Source: Stenogyne calaminthoides (lineage: Eukaryota > Streptophyta > Magnoliopsida > Lamiales > Lamiaceae). Taken from it: 64,000 nt of DNA. The stretch spans positions 7,755,263-7,819,262 of the forward strand of contig JBBCBC010000037.1 of the NCBI GenBank assembly GCA_037126765.1, in the 5' to 3' direction. How positions within the stretch are numbered: the stretch's first letter is position 1; the number at the start of each line of letters is the position of its first letter. Below are positions 10,789 through 21,669 of this stretch, piece by piece. The position numbers and the translations under genes are program-made. Under the pieces are notes generated by a model. That model worked only from the letters and a program-made list of their open reading frames with translations. It did no database searches and was not told the DNA's origin.

Positions 10789-11642
10789 ATCCTTTACAAT
10801 TTTCTCAATTTCCTCCTTATGGCTGTGAGAAGTTCTATATAGGTCTTCTGTTTAGGGATGCTCCCTGGTTTGAGTATAATCTGGTGTTCCACCCCCCTCC
10901 CTGGTGGTAATTCCACTGGTTCCTCAAATATATCTTTGTAAGCTTATGTAACTCAGGATCATCTTTAGCGTGGGTAGGAGGTGCTGATGTAATTAAGTAC
11001 ATCTCATTAACTTCCTTAAAGGCTTCTGTGTGGATCATCTGATATAATCCCACATCAGAAATCAACTTACATTCAAATGATGAAGTAAGTGCATTTTCAC
11101 CCTCTTCCCAAAAGCAGTTGGACCGTGAAAGTCATCTTTTCATAGTCAAGCTCAATAGGTGTGCAAAATTTTAACCAATCCCTCCTAGGATCGGATCACA
11201 ACCCTCATTCTCCAACACCTCGGTGGGTAGGTGAATTTATGTCCTGCATGTTCCAAGTGAAAGGGTTCACTTGTTGTGAGTGACCAACCTTTGCCCATTA
11301 GCAACCTTCTTCACCAAGATATGGGTTTAGCATCACTCAAAGGGCATTTGAGCCTTTTAGATGTAGTCTTTTTGTATAAAACTCGTGGTGCTTTACGAGT
11401 CTATGAGAATGTGGAGTTTGTGGTGTTCAAACTCCCCAAAAAAGCCTCATGGTAGTAACTCCATCTTCACCACTTAGAGCATTTAGTGACATCCGGACCT
11501 CTTCCATGATGTCGACCCCATAAACAACTGTTCTTCCCCCTTCAAAGGGTAGGAGAGAAGAGAAGGATTGAGTATCTTCCTCTTTTCCGCGAAATCATGT
11601 ATGAAATTCTCTGTTTGCATTTGTGCCCATGCAAAAGGTTCA
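10789..11642 (-). pseudogene. Degenerate gag-pol junction (protease region)
   Basis: This stretch lies between gag and RT, where the zinc knuckle and aspartic protease are expected. Only short fragments are readable, among them a frameshifted continuation with CDEPFAWAQ after the interrupted gag knuckle (about 11,560-11,660). No continuous protease with a DSG-type active site could be followed. The area is corrupted by several indels. Confidence 0.6.
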
Positions 11643-12737
11643 TCACAGATTGTAACATAATCCCTTCTCCCTCCTAAATTTGCCATCTCTGTAGGGAGAT
11701 AAGACATTGAAATGTGGTTTTCCTTTACTGGTAGGGCCCCCAGTAGCATCACCCTTCTTCCACTGCATAAAATTAGAGTTAGAGTTAGGGTTAGGGTTAG
11801 GGTTAGGATTAGGATTACAAACCCTTGAATAGGGCTTAAGTTTTTTAGTTAGTGCAACAGTAGTCTGATCTTGCTTCCTGCCCAATTTAATAGCATGTTG
11901 AAGTGTGGTAGGTTCAAACATGGCTATTGTTGCTTGTAGCTCTTCATTAAGTCCTCCAATGAAACTTGTCACAAAGTAGATTTTTGAGAATACATCCCCA
12001 GTAACTACCAGCATACAAGCTTTCAGCTCCTCATACTTATCAACATAATCTTCATAACTACCAGTTTGTTTGAGTTTGTTAAACTCAGAAATCACTGTAG
12101 AGTCCTTAATCTCCTCAAATCTAGTTGAGAGAATAACCAAAAATTGTGCCCAAGTTAATTCCACATTTCTTTGATTAAAATTCTGAACCCATAGTGCTGC
12201 TATACCCTCAAAATGGATAGTAGCCAAAGTGATTTTTTGTTGATCAGTCATATTGGGCATAAGCTTAAAATACCCATTGGATCTTAGTACCCATAACCTA
12301 GGTTTAGAGCCATCAAACCTAGGGAATTCAATCTTAGGCACTGGGTTGTGAAATTGGGTACCATCAGTTAACTTCCTTGGAGATTCCTGATACTGATAGG
12401 ATGATCCCCCACCAGCAGTTCCAAAGGTAAGCCCTCCACCAGCAGGTCCATAGTTACGCCCTCCACCACCGGATCCAAAGCTAGGACTCCCCAAAATAGA
12501 AGACCCTTCATTGTGACCCTTGCCTTTTTCCATATTCAACAGTTGTAACTGCATAGCTGCCAAAGTGTTAGTCATAAGCTCAAATTTCTCCTCCATCTTG
12601 GTTGTTAAACATTGCATATTGTCTGTTAGCTTCTCCTCTACTGCTTCCAGCTTCATGGCTTCTGTTTGAATTAATAATTCCAGCTTCCTGTGTGATTCTT
12701 GCAGATCCTTGGAGCGAGATCCCTCAGCCATGATCAA
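11643..12737 (-). CDS. Gypsy gag (truncated at the zinc knuckle)
   Basis: This 364-codon frame starts about 22 bases inside the 5' LTR end. It has a coiled N-terminal part, a glycine-rich linker, then the gag core (KIEFPRFDGSKPRLW, FEGIAALWVQN, FNKLKQTGSYEDYVDKYEELK) and an Asn-Pro repeat encoded by a telomere-like hexamer. It stops at LCYNL, exactly where the CCHC knuckle should begin, because of a frameshift. The product would be the retroelement capsid protein. Confidence 0.85.
   Translation of the reverse strand: MIMAEGSRSKDLQESHRKLELLIQTEAMKLEAVEEKLTDNMQCLTTKMEEKFELMTNTLAAMQLQLLNMEKGKGHNEGSSILGSPSFGSGGGGRNYGPAGGGLTFGTAGGGSSYQYQESPRKLTDGTQFHNPVPKIEFPRFDGSKPRLWVLRSNGYFKLMPNMTDQQKITLATIHFEGIAALWVQNFNQRNVELTWAQFLVILSTRFEEIKDSTVISEFNKLKQTGSYEDYVDKYEELKACMLVVTGDVFSKIYFVTSFIGGLNEELQATIAMFEPTTLQHAIKLGRKQDQTTVALTKKLKPYSRVCNPNPNPNPNPNSNSNFMQWKKGDATGGPTSKGKPHFNVLSPYRDGKFRREKGLCYNL
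11768..11816. repeat. TTAGGG-type hexamer repeat inside gag
   Basis: About eight tandem hexamers of the TTAGGG, TTAGAG and TTAGGA types lie in plus-strand reading. On the coding strand they encode alternating Asn-Pro and then Asn-Ser. This is a coding microsatellite of the retroelement, not a telomere remnant; plant telomeres use TTTAGGG. Confidence 0.85.
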
Positions 12738-12759
12738 AACTTGGCTCTGGGATACAAAA

Positions 12760-13469
12760 TGTTACGTTTTTTATATTTTCTGAGATGTTTGTAAAGTGTT
12801 TTTAGATTTTCTGGAATAATGTTGCTAAAATATAAATTGTTGGTAGAACAAGATGAAGATATGAAGATTTGAAGAAATAGGGATAGAGATAATTAGATAG
12901 GAGGAGAGGTAGTTAGAAGAGAGAGAATGATGAAATTTTCTGATATTCTCATTCATCGGTCAGAGGCCGTATTTGTAACTAACAGTGGGGTCCACACACC
13001 AGTGGATATTCCTTAGGTATTTTAAAAACAGAATCTAAAAATAGACAATGGATCTTCTAGATTATTCTAAATGTTTGGGCCCATTTAAGAGAAGCTCAAA
13101 CCTTTCCTCATTCAGATAAACTACTCAGATAATTTGGCTCAGGTGCATCCTGAGCCTCAGTTTCCTTATTCAGATAATTTGACTCAGGTATAACCTGAGC
13201 CTCAGATTCCTCGCTTTCGAGATAGTTTGGCTCGGTGGATCCCGAACCTCGGTTTCTTCATTCGAGATAATTTGACTTTCGGGTGTATCACGAGCCTCGA
13301 TTTCCTTGCTTTCGAGATAATTTGGCTCGGTGGATCCGAGCCTCGAGTTCATCGTTCGAGATAAATATATACTGAACCCCTATTTCCCACTGACGAAGGA
13401 AACCCTGATTTTAACTCCCCTTTCGTTCCTATCTCACCACTCTTCACGTTTCTCTCTGGTCTCGCAACA
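12760..13469 (-). repeat. 5' LTR of the gypsy element
   Basis: This 710-base LTR pairs with 7456-8158. Outside 13,205-13,360 only about seven single-base differences were seen by eye. Inside that interval nearly every CTCAG of the partner is altered to forms such as TTTCGAG, CTCGG or CTCGA. Confidence 0.93.
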
Positions 13470-13474
13470 ATATC

Positions 13475-14134
13475 CAAGTATAATTGTTGGTCTTACTTGA
13501 CTTACTCAAGTCTCGTATTCTTGCCATTTTTCTTCAATTGGCCTTGGACAAAGGAGTAACGGAGTATACACGTTTCCAATTGTAAAAAGATTATAGGCTT
13601 CTATAAGTCTATGGTCAGACAAAATGGCATATATTATAGTGCTAATTTCCACTAAATAGAGTCATGATAATAATACGAGAAAGAAGGCGTCGTCTTATAG
13701 TGGATACAATCCTAACGTTGGAAATCCAATTTTCCATAGAATTCGATCATATTCAAAATTTGTGAGGATCAGAAAAAAAATATTAGTCTTACACAAGGTC
13801 TTCTACTCATTGAATCTTTTAACAAGAAGAAAAAATAACAAGAACGCATCTACGGTTGATCAACAACAAGAAAAATAAATTTAGACTTGTTACACCATGA
13901 AAAAATAATAAAAATATTTTTATAATTTATTCGTTAACTTTAATATAATTAAATTCGAACTATTTATTAAATTTTGACCATTTCAAATGAAATTTTCCAA
14001 AGATAAGAGTATCCACGAACGGCTTTAATCCGCAAAAAGAATCTTTTTGATCATTAATTTTTATTTTCAATACTGTATAGATAGTTTGGTTACCGTACAG
14101 AGTCCTAGTTGGGGCAAAATTTCAGCAGGTAACC
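13475..14134. other. G4A promoter region and 5' flank
   Basis: This is the right half of the G3/G4 divergent intergenic region, separated from G3A by the gypsy element. 13,480-13,680 is an inverted copy of the G2 upstream flank. About 130 bases (around 13,945-14,070) are absent from copy B; the flanking CTGTATAG sequence remains there. A block at 13,935-14,060 recurs upstream of the relic at 23,430. Confidence 0.6.
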
Positions 14135-14982
14135 ATGGTTAGGCAGAAAGGTCTGACCTTTCATTCTCTGTTTTCTGCAATCATTCTTTATTCCCTGCGT
14201 CCGAGGTTGTGCAGAGCACAAGGGAACCGTACATCAAGTAACAGTTGCGAAACTTATGGAATTTGTGGGGAATTCGGGGTCTGCAACCGCCAGGAATCCC
14301 CAATTTGTAGCTGTTTGCAAGGATTCAACCCGCGGAATAATCAAGAGTGGAATTCGGGGAACTGGTCCGGTGGGTGTGAGAGAAGAGTCTCTCTGAATTG
14401 TGAAACTGATGGGTTTTTGAATCTCAAGATGATGAAACTTGCGAATTATTCGGACATGTGGGCTGCCCCAGAAAGTCAGTGTGAAAATCGATGCTTCAGG
14501 AATTGCTCTTGCCTTGCTTTTGGTTATGACTTCAATGCTGGGTGTGTGTTCTGGATTCGACCCTTAATCGACGTTCAGAGTTTTTGGGGCGGCGCGGCCT
14601 CTGATCTTAATATTCGCGTCTCAAGTTCTGAATTAGGTGACTTTTATTATTATTATTTTCTTTACCATTTGTTTATCTGTTGAAGAATACATAAATATTT
14701 ATATTTCCGTGATTCTTGTGTTTGCGAGTCAATTTCACGTTTCCTTTATGATGGTTGTTCTGTTCCATTGCAGAAAAGAAGAAGGATTCTAAGAAGATCA
14801 TAATAATTCTGGTGATTGTTGGCCTTTTTATGTTATCTATCTCCATTTTTTGTTATTGGAAATGTAGTAGGAAGCACAGAGGTACTATAACGCCAAGCCG
14901 TTCGGAAGCAGGTACAAGTTCTTCTCAGCACAGCAACTTGTCTCTTAATAATCTTACTATCACTGACGTTGTTGACCGCTGA
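14135..14982 (+). CDS. G4A: lectin-less, kinase-less receptor-like protein (EGF-PAN-TM)
   Basis: Two exons are predicted, 14,135-14,636 and 14,774-14,982, joined in phase 1, giving 236 residues. The protein has a signal peptide ending near CRAQ, an EGF-like segment (CETYGICGEFGVC.., CSCLQGF), a PAN segment (C..RCFRNCSCLAFGY), and a membrane helix IIIILVIVGLFMLSISIFCYW. A short tail follows, which is the C-terminal end of the G4B kinase (SEAGTSSSQ...). G4B has about 1.46 kb of kinase exons here. In G4A the sequence jumps from the TACTAT next to the exon-2 donor to a TACTAT in the last exon, leaving one copy at 14,883-14,888. The frame stays open. It could be a decoy or co-receptor, or a dead remnant. 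Confidence 0.8.
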
Positions 14983-15689
14983 TACAATTCTTTTGTATGT
15001 AAAAATGATTTATTTTACCTGATTGTAAATGCAAAGAATGGAAACTCAGGCCTTGCATTACAATTACATGTACATAGTTTCGATGTGTGGGCTGGGCTTC
15101 AGAATTCTGAGTTTCTGTTGGGCCTTCCAGAGCCCATCTGATTACTCCGATACTCTTTAATTGTTACGTCAGTATTTATTTTTGACGGTGTAAATTATGA
15201 TTATATTTTGGGACAATTTAAAATTTTCGATGAACCAGAAAGTAATACGTGGGTTGGAAGTGGATACAATTTTATTAGAAAAATTAATATACCCTTTCAC
15301 AAAAAAAAAACACCCTAAACTGTGATCCTACTTTTAATTTATAAATAGTGTTAATATTAGAATTTAATTAAAAAATGGGAGAATTTGAGTATTTTTAAAT
15401 ATATATTAATAGGTCACAAAATTTCATATTAACAAATGTGTTTAAAAGTAAGCTAGACCATTTCAATGTTTCTGACAATGACATTCCGTTTAGAGTCTGT
15501 TTTATGCATTAAATTTTATTTAATAGGCTAATAAGATTTAATTATCTATTAAAAACATCAATTAATAATTTAAAAATATATATACACTGTTGAGTTTTAT
15601 AATGTAAATTTTCTTTAATTAATATAGTAAGGTAGAAATGGGGGAATTGTGAGAAGAGCGAAAGGTAAACCAATCTGTAACACCATATT

Positions 15690-16218
15690 TAGGGGTGAGT
15701 AAAAACCGAAAAATCGAGTCTAATTGAACCTAAATATAAATTTAGTTCGGTTAATTTGTTATTCGGTTCGGTTTCGGTTTTTAATTTTAGAACTTTTTAT
15801 TTTCGGTTTTGGTTACGGTTTTTAAGATAAAATTATCGAAAAACCAAAAATCGAACCGAAATAATAAATTCTATGTATATAATCATAATAATATTTCATT
15901 TATTCATTTTCTAACCTAAATATTACACTATATATACATTATATGTTGATTATAAATTTATGTAGTAGTGTAATACCATTGGATCTTGTGTTGTGTTATT
16001 TAATTTCCGAATTTTTACCCTAAAAAATAAAAATGTGTCTTTAAAAATAGTTTAATTTATAATGTCAAATTATTTCGGTTATTTCGGTTTTTACCGAAAT
16101 CGAACCGAATTTTTCAGTTCGGTTATGAGATAAAATGGTTCGATTTTAATTTATTATGGTAAATATTTCTATTATTTCAGTTTAGTTCGATAACCGAAAA
16201 ATCGAATGTTCACCCCTA
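15690..16218. mobile_element. hAT-type MITE (copy A)
   Basis: This 529-base element has inverted ends TAGGGGTGA and TCACCCCTA and a perfect 8-bp target duplication ACCATATT at 15,682-15,689 and 16,219-16,226. Its interior is rich in CGGTT and AACCG motifs in opposite orientations and has no coding capacity. An 8-bp duplication and this type of end are known for hAT MITEs. It is also present in copy B, so it predates the duplication. Confidence 0.9.
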
Positions 16219-16414
16219 ACCATATTGGTTGTTCTTTTCAATCCCGATATCCACACTTACCAACTGGATGTCTGGAACATTATAAAAAAAAAAAAAAACC
16301 TAAAGGAAGCTACGGCCCATTTAAAAATAAATCAGAAGGCCCAGAGCATAAATAGCACAGATTTCAGGCGACTCTTTTTTTTTTTTTTTTTTGCTTTATG
16401 CACGGGCTAATTCA

Positions 16415-16506
16415 TTAATTAGATCCATTTAAATATGAATTATACACTCACCCCGTTGAATTAATTAGATCCATTTAAATATGAATTATATAATCACCCC
16501 GTTCCA
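16415..16506. repeat. 46-base tandem pair
   Basis: Two adjacent 46-base units start with TTAATTAGATCC and end with CACCCCGTT. The same pair is in copy B near 50,684-50,775. The second unit runs into the left end of the Stowaway-like MITE, so the duplication copied that end. Confidence 0.75.
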
Positions 16507-16723
16507 ATTCTATCTTTACACTATCTTTTTTCTCGTATTTTGAGAAGCGAGATATTTATTAGTATTTAAAATTATAAAGTGACTTTTAAAAAGGGGTATG
16601 ATAGATCTATCTCTCCTTTATTATATATCCCCTTAAAAAATATTTTATCATTTAATACTAATAAAAAACTCTTTCGTTTAAAGACGAGAAAAAAGTAAAT
16701 GTGAATATATAGTTGGGACGGAA
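16494..16723. mobile_element. Stowaway-like (Tc1/mariner) MITE, copy A
   Basis: This roughly 230-base element has inverted ends: the left end reads CACCCCGTTCCAA and the right end, reverse complemented, CCGTCCCAACTATA. Internal arms such as TTTTTTCTCG and CGAGAAAAAA are also inverted. TA-rich flanks are consistent with TA target duplication. The exact ends are uncertain, and there is no coding capacity. Confidence 0.6.
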
Positions 16724-18091
16724 ATATTATATAATAACTCCAATGATTGACCTAGGATGTAGGTTTGAGACTTAAAAATTTAGGAATGTGCTCCTCACTA
16801 GGTTTCATGTTCACAATAAACTGTGCACTAGCAATCAAGTGCTACTCTAATTCTTTTAATATAATTTTTAAAGGAATTTTTTTAAATATATTGGTGAATT
16901 CTAGTTCCCGAATTAGTCGGTTCTTGGACTGAACACCAATTTATATAAGAAAAAGAAATATATAAAAAATAAAATTGATCAATATTTGAATCGAGTAAAC
17001 TGTTGCACCAATCAAGTGCTACTCAAATTCTTTTAATTTTTTAAAAGGAATTCTTTTAATATATTGGTGAACTACAAGTTAAATAATCTTATTATAGATA
17101 TAAACAGTTACCTGGATACTTAGATATACATTATAGGGTAGTCAAAAGTCTAACATATGAAAGTTAAACGCCTTTCTAATTGTGGTTACAAATTAACGCC
17201 ATGTAGTTATCGAATTGACTCCAAATTGGAAACTGGTAACATGAATTCCAAGTCTTGCAATAACCTTTGGATTTTTCTTTTTCAATTACTCCTACTATTA
17301 ATTTATTTATGTTTTATGGTGTACTATCATTAGTAGCGGTGCTAGACTGCTAGCGGATGTACTAGTCTTGAATATTGAATAGTCACACTTGACAATGAAA
17401 AGTGTGGAAATATGTATCAAATTATTCAATACGTAATCGATTCATTTATTTTGATCCATGCACTCGACAAGTCAAAAAGGATGTATCTCATATTTTGATG
17501 TTTTGGTCGCTAGGACCGTTTCGACAAGTTCTTTCTGGAAACGACCCCTCTCCGTTTCTTTCCTGTAAATTTCCGAGAGAAATAGACATATAATAAAATA
17601 ATGTGTGAAAATACAAATTGTGGGACCTCTATATTGTACCTGAAATTTACAACAAATATGCTCAAGAAAATGGAAGGATTCATATCCGTTCCATTTTGTT
17701 CAACAAATGTTTTAACACTTCTCTTTTATATTTTCCTACAGTACTAACACTTCCAACTCCGGTGTGTATAGCGTAAAATCTTGTACTCATGTATATTGTG
17801 TAGGAATTGCATGATAGTGTACCCATATCTTATTGCATATAATTACAGTTTGTCTGATCTACTAAGGCATGCAGGTGTTTTTACATGGGAATGAGTGAAA
17901 AAAATGTTCCAAAGTAACATCATTAACTGGATATGAACTCCATTCTCTATCAGAAAAGGATAATCCACACTAGTTTTTGTAGTGTGATACAACACTTGAA
18001 TACCACTGAATCAACTGGGAAAAACTGAAATTTCCATTCCCTGCACTTAGAATTTGGTGAACAAATCATTTAAATTGGGTGAAGATTAGTT

Positions 18092-20736
18092 TCAGCGGCC
18101 ACCAATTGTGGAGAGAGTAACATCATTAAGAGAGGAAGTACTCTGTTGGCTTTGCTGAGATGAACTTGTGCCTGTATAATGCTGGGGTGACTTTATACTA
18201 AAAGCCGGTTGCTTTGGCTCAGGAAGCTCTATTGTTTCACTGCTCAACATCGACAGCACTGCAGAAACAGATGGCCTGTCTTTAGGAAGTTCTTGTACAC
18301 ACAATAACCCGATATGTATGCACCTGGCTATATCAGATTGGTATGTTGGGCTTGATATTCTCGGATCTATCGAAGCTGAAACATTCTCCTCATTCCACAA
18401 ATTCCATACCTGGAGTTTCAAAGGACTATTTAGGAGGACAGCCTTATGAGTTACGAATTAGATAAATAATGAGTAATAAACGCAGTGTGGAATTGTTTCA
18501 TAAATAAAGGTTAGACTTAGACGGTTCATATAAAACCTTCAATTGTACCAATGTACAACACTTAGAGCAAGATGGCTAGTGGCCTTTTCAGGATCATATA
18601 TGGATTACAGCTTAAGGACATCCACATCTTAACTTTCTTACAAAGCTTGTGTTAACTAAAATTTGTCTATTGTCAAATAAAAATACAAGTGTTAAAACAA
18701 ATAGACAATGGTAACAGATGCAAATTGGGGTGAGTAATATAAACGAAAGTAGAGTCAGTATAATTAAGTTGGCTTACATGCCCCAAAAGGTTCAAAGGGC
18801 CATCATGCTGATGGAAGCTTGTGTTCCTTCTCCCTGTAGCAATCTCAAGCACTAGAACTCCAAAACTAAAAACATCTGATATTTCCGAAAATCTCCCCTG
18901 AATTGCATACTCTGGAGCCATATATCCACTGCAAGAAAATCAGATTAGCCATTTATTTTTATTTTTATTTTGATATGCATTGAATCACCAAGTCAACAAA
19001 TATAATACTTACTATGTGCCTACCACTCTTATGGTGCTGACATGATCTAGCTTGGTTCCAAATATTCTGGCCAGGCCAAAGTCGGAAATTTTTGGATTCC
19101 ACTCATCATCCAACAATATGTTGCTTGGTTTGAGGTCTCTATGGATTATCTTCGTCCTTGAATCCCTGTGAAGATAAAGGAGGCCTCGACAAATTCCTTC
19201 AATAATGTTGTAACGCTTTCTCCAATCTAGGACGTCTTGCGATGAATCTAGACATGTTTGGCAGATGAAAGTAAATAATGTATTCATTATCAAATCTGAA
19301 GTACGATGTTCACAAAGAAAAATCAATCAAATCTTCCACAGCTACAACATTGGTAAAACAGAGAAGATATATTTGGACATTAAACTGACCAAATAAGAAA
19401 AAGTCCAAGCTTTTATTAGGCATGTATTCATATATCAGCATTGTCTCTTTGTTATCTACACAACACCCCAACAATCTAACAAGATTCCTGTGTTGTACTT
19501 TAGAGATAAGGACAACTTCATTCACAAATTCTTGCATCCCTTGTCCAGATGCCTGTGAAAGCCTCTTGACTGCAATTTCTCTTCCATTCAATTCTCCCTG
19601 GCGTTTCAGCATTTCATACCCAATGAGCGATATATAGAAGATAAAGATCATATGAGATGAATAAGCACTAGAGACTACCTTGTAAACGGGGCCAAAACCC
19701 CCCTTCCCAAGCTTGTTAGCTTCGGAAAAATTGTTGGTGGCAGTTGCAAGTATCTCAAGTTTAAACAATGGTAACTCTTGAAGATTGACTTGACTTAGCG
19801 TATCCTGAAGAGAAGTATCATCAACAGGAGCAGATGCTCCCTCTCTTCCAAGTTCAATGGTTTTCTTTCGGCCTAATTTAATTTATGAAAGGAAACACAT
19901 GACACGAGGAATATTTACAATCATGGGGTGGGATCAATTTTAAACAGAATTTACCTCTGTGCTTAGCCATCCATTTCCAGGCAAAAAGCGATGAAATGGA
20001 TATGATAACAAAGGCAACAACAACAACCAGAACAATAATGATCTTCTTGAGTCTTTCTTCTTATGACCTGAAACTAAACAGACTTACTTCTATCAGGACA
20101 CATGCATCATCAACTAGTTAAGAGAAAAAGTAGATTATATATATAAAAAGCCCAGAAGCAGAAAACAAAGAGCAGAGTTTAATTAGGAATACAATAACCT
20201 AGTTCAGAACGTGAGACACGAACATAGAGATCTGAGGCGCCGGAGGAGCCTGTAGATTTGCGAACGTCGAATAAAGTTCCACTCCAGAACATACATCCGA
20301 TACTGCCGTCGTATCCATAGGCTAGGCAGGAGCAGTTCCTCAAACACTGACCTTGACATTGATTTTCCTGCCCTATCCACCGCCTTGAGTAGCCCAATAA
20401 ATTCATCATCCGAAGCTTAAAAAATCCGTCATCACTTGTGCCATTACTCCCAGCTGATTCGTCACAGTTGAAAGTGGTTCTCCTCAAACAACCACTGCTC
20501 CAGTTGCCTGAATCCCATTCCGTATTGTTCAGGGGGTAATATCCAGGCAAACAACTACAAACAGGGGATTCTTCTGAATTGCACACCCCAAATGCCCCAC
20601 ACTTGCGAGAGCTTCCACAAGGATTATTGCTGTTTCCCTGTGCTTGTGCTCTGCAATATCTCACCCCCAAATTACTGACAACCATAACAGTAAATACAAG
20701 ACACAGGTTTTTAATCCCAACCATGATCACGTGCAC
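18092..20736 (-). pseudogene. G5A: lectin-less receptor-like kinase with membrane-exon frameshift
   Basis: The exon order mirrors G5B. Exon 1 (start 20,736) encodes a signal peptide (ends near CRAQAQ), an EGF-like part (CGSSRKCGAFGVC), and a PAN part. The membrane exon (about 19,955-20,070) has one base fewer than G5B near 20,048, which throws the hydrophobic helix and all kinase exons out of frame. The kinase exons themselves read well: GKGGFG, VKRL, HRDLKPSN, DFG and a tail ending IGGR at 18,092. Exon 6 reads SEISDV where G5B and the other members read SEKSDV. A single-base sequencing error would restore the gene, so pseudogene status is provisional. Confidence 0.75.
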
Positions 20737-21669
20737 AATTCTTACTTCTGAATATTATATTCAAGAAAAACAACTAAAGATTTAATTTTCCCTTTTCCTT
20801 TACCGGATTTTAGCATTAAAGAAGATTACTTTTTTTTTTTTTTAATCTCATCACAAGTTCAATATTTTGATTTAAAAGAAAAGGGTTGACTCAGGTCGCA
20901 TTGGTTTAAAAGTCTAGGTCTGAAAAATATGGCATTTGAAATTTTGAATCGGTCTTAATACTATATATAAAAAGTAAAAGTTTGCCAAATTTTGAAGAAT
21001 GCATATTTGAGTAGTTGTGCGTGTGTGTTTTGAAATACTTAAAACAACTTTTAGAAGCATTTATTTTTAAACTCTCTCTCACAATTTTTGAAAATAAGTG
21101 CTTCTGGAAGCTGTAAATAAATGTTTCAAAACACACCCGTAGTCATACTTCTTTATAATGAAGGGGTGTCAGTACACCACTCTCTAATAAAAACAAGATA
21201 AAAACTTGTATAGACATAGTTCATGCTATAAATCTTATTTTTATTTCATGACATTTGAATCTATACAGTGTATGATACGAGTCAAGTTTAGTGATTTTAA
21301 AAAATATGTTAAAAATGAGTGAAATTGATCAAATAATCAAAGTTCATAGTATAAATAAAGAGTGGATTACTATTAGGTGTAATCCTAAGATGTTTATTGT
21401 AAACAGGTGCAAGCTTTTTGAAACATTACTAATATGTGCAAAAAGTGAAGATGTAATGTCTTTAATGTCATTACTTTTTCACTTCCTTTTTACAACACTT
21501 AACTACCCCATCTTTTATTTTAAAAAATTGGTCGTTCCGTGTAGGGAATTGATGGTATTTTAAAATAGGAAGATATGCATACATTCATCTTCAATTTTTT
21601 ATTTATTGTATTTATGATATCTTCTTCACTATGTTTTGCACCTTATAATGAGGAATTCTATTTCATTTA
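20737..21669. other. Intergenic, 5' flank of G5A
   Basis: No gene was found. This AT-rich DNA is shared with copy B (55,010-56,010). Copy B has a 75-80-base insertion near 55,627-55,705 that is missing here. Confidence 0.6.

Larger units (their letters stand above)
7456..13469 (-). mobile_element. Ty3/gypsy LTR retrotransposon (chromovirus type), 6.0 kb
   Basis: The element is bounded by TGTTACG and GCAACA and flanked by a perfect 5-bp target duplication ATATC (7451-7455 and 13,470-13,474). Copy B has a single ATATC at 46,425-46,429, the empty site. Coding is on the minus strand, so the 5' LTR is the right one. A purine tract (GGAGGGAG on the minus strand) abuts the 3' LTR at about 8160. The primer-binding region left of 12,760 carries GTATCCCAGAGCC on the minus strand, resembling the initiator-Met tRNA type. 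The order gag, protease/RT, RNase H, integrase fits Ty3/gypsy, and the integrase tail resembles a chromodomain. Frameshifts make it non-autonomous. Confidence 0.95.
14983..18091. other. Intergenic region between converging G4A and G5A
   Basis: No gene was found. This AT-rich DNA matches 49,255-52,369 of copy B. It contains a hAT MITE, a 46-base tandem pair and a Stowaway-like MITE (listed separately), poly-T/poly-A tracts near 16,290 and 16,377, and the 3' flanks of G4A and G5A. Confidence 0.7.

Noticed and set aside
11768..11816. Interstitial telomere or chromosome-end signal
   Set aside because: The hexamers lie inside the gag frame and encode Asn-Pro, and the unit is not the usual plant TTTAGGG.
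16377..16392. Long poly-T run as a possible terminator or retroposon tail
   Set aside because: No target duplication or element boundary goes with it, and the run length differs between copies as expected for a simple homopolymer.
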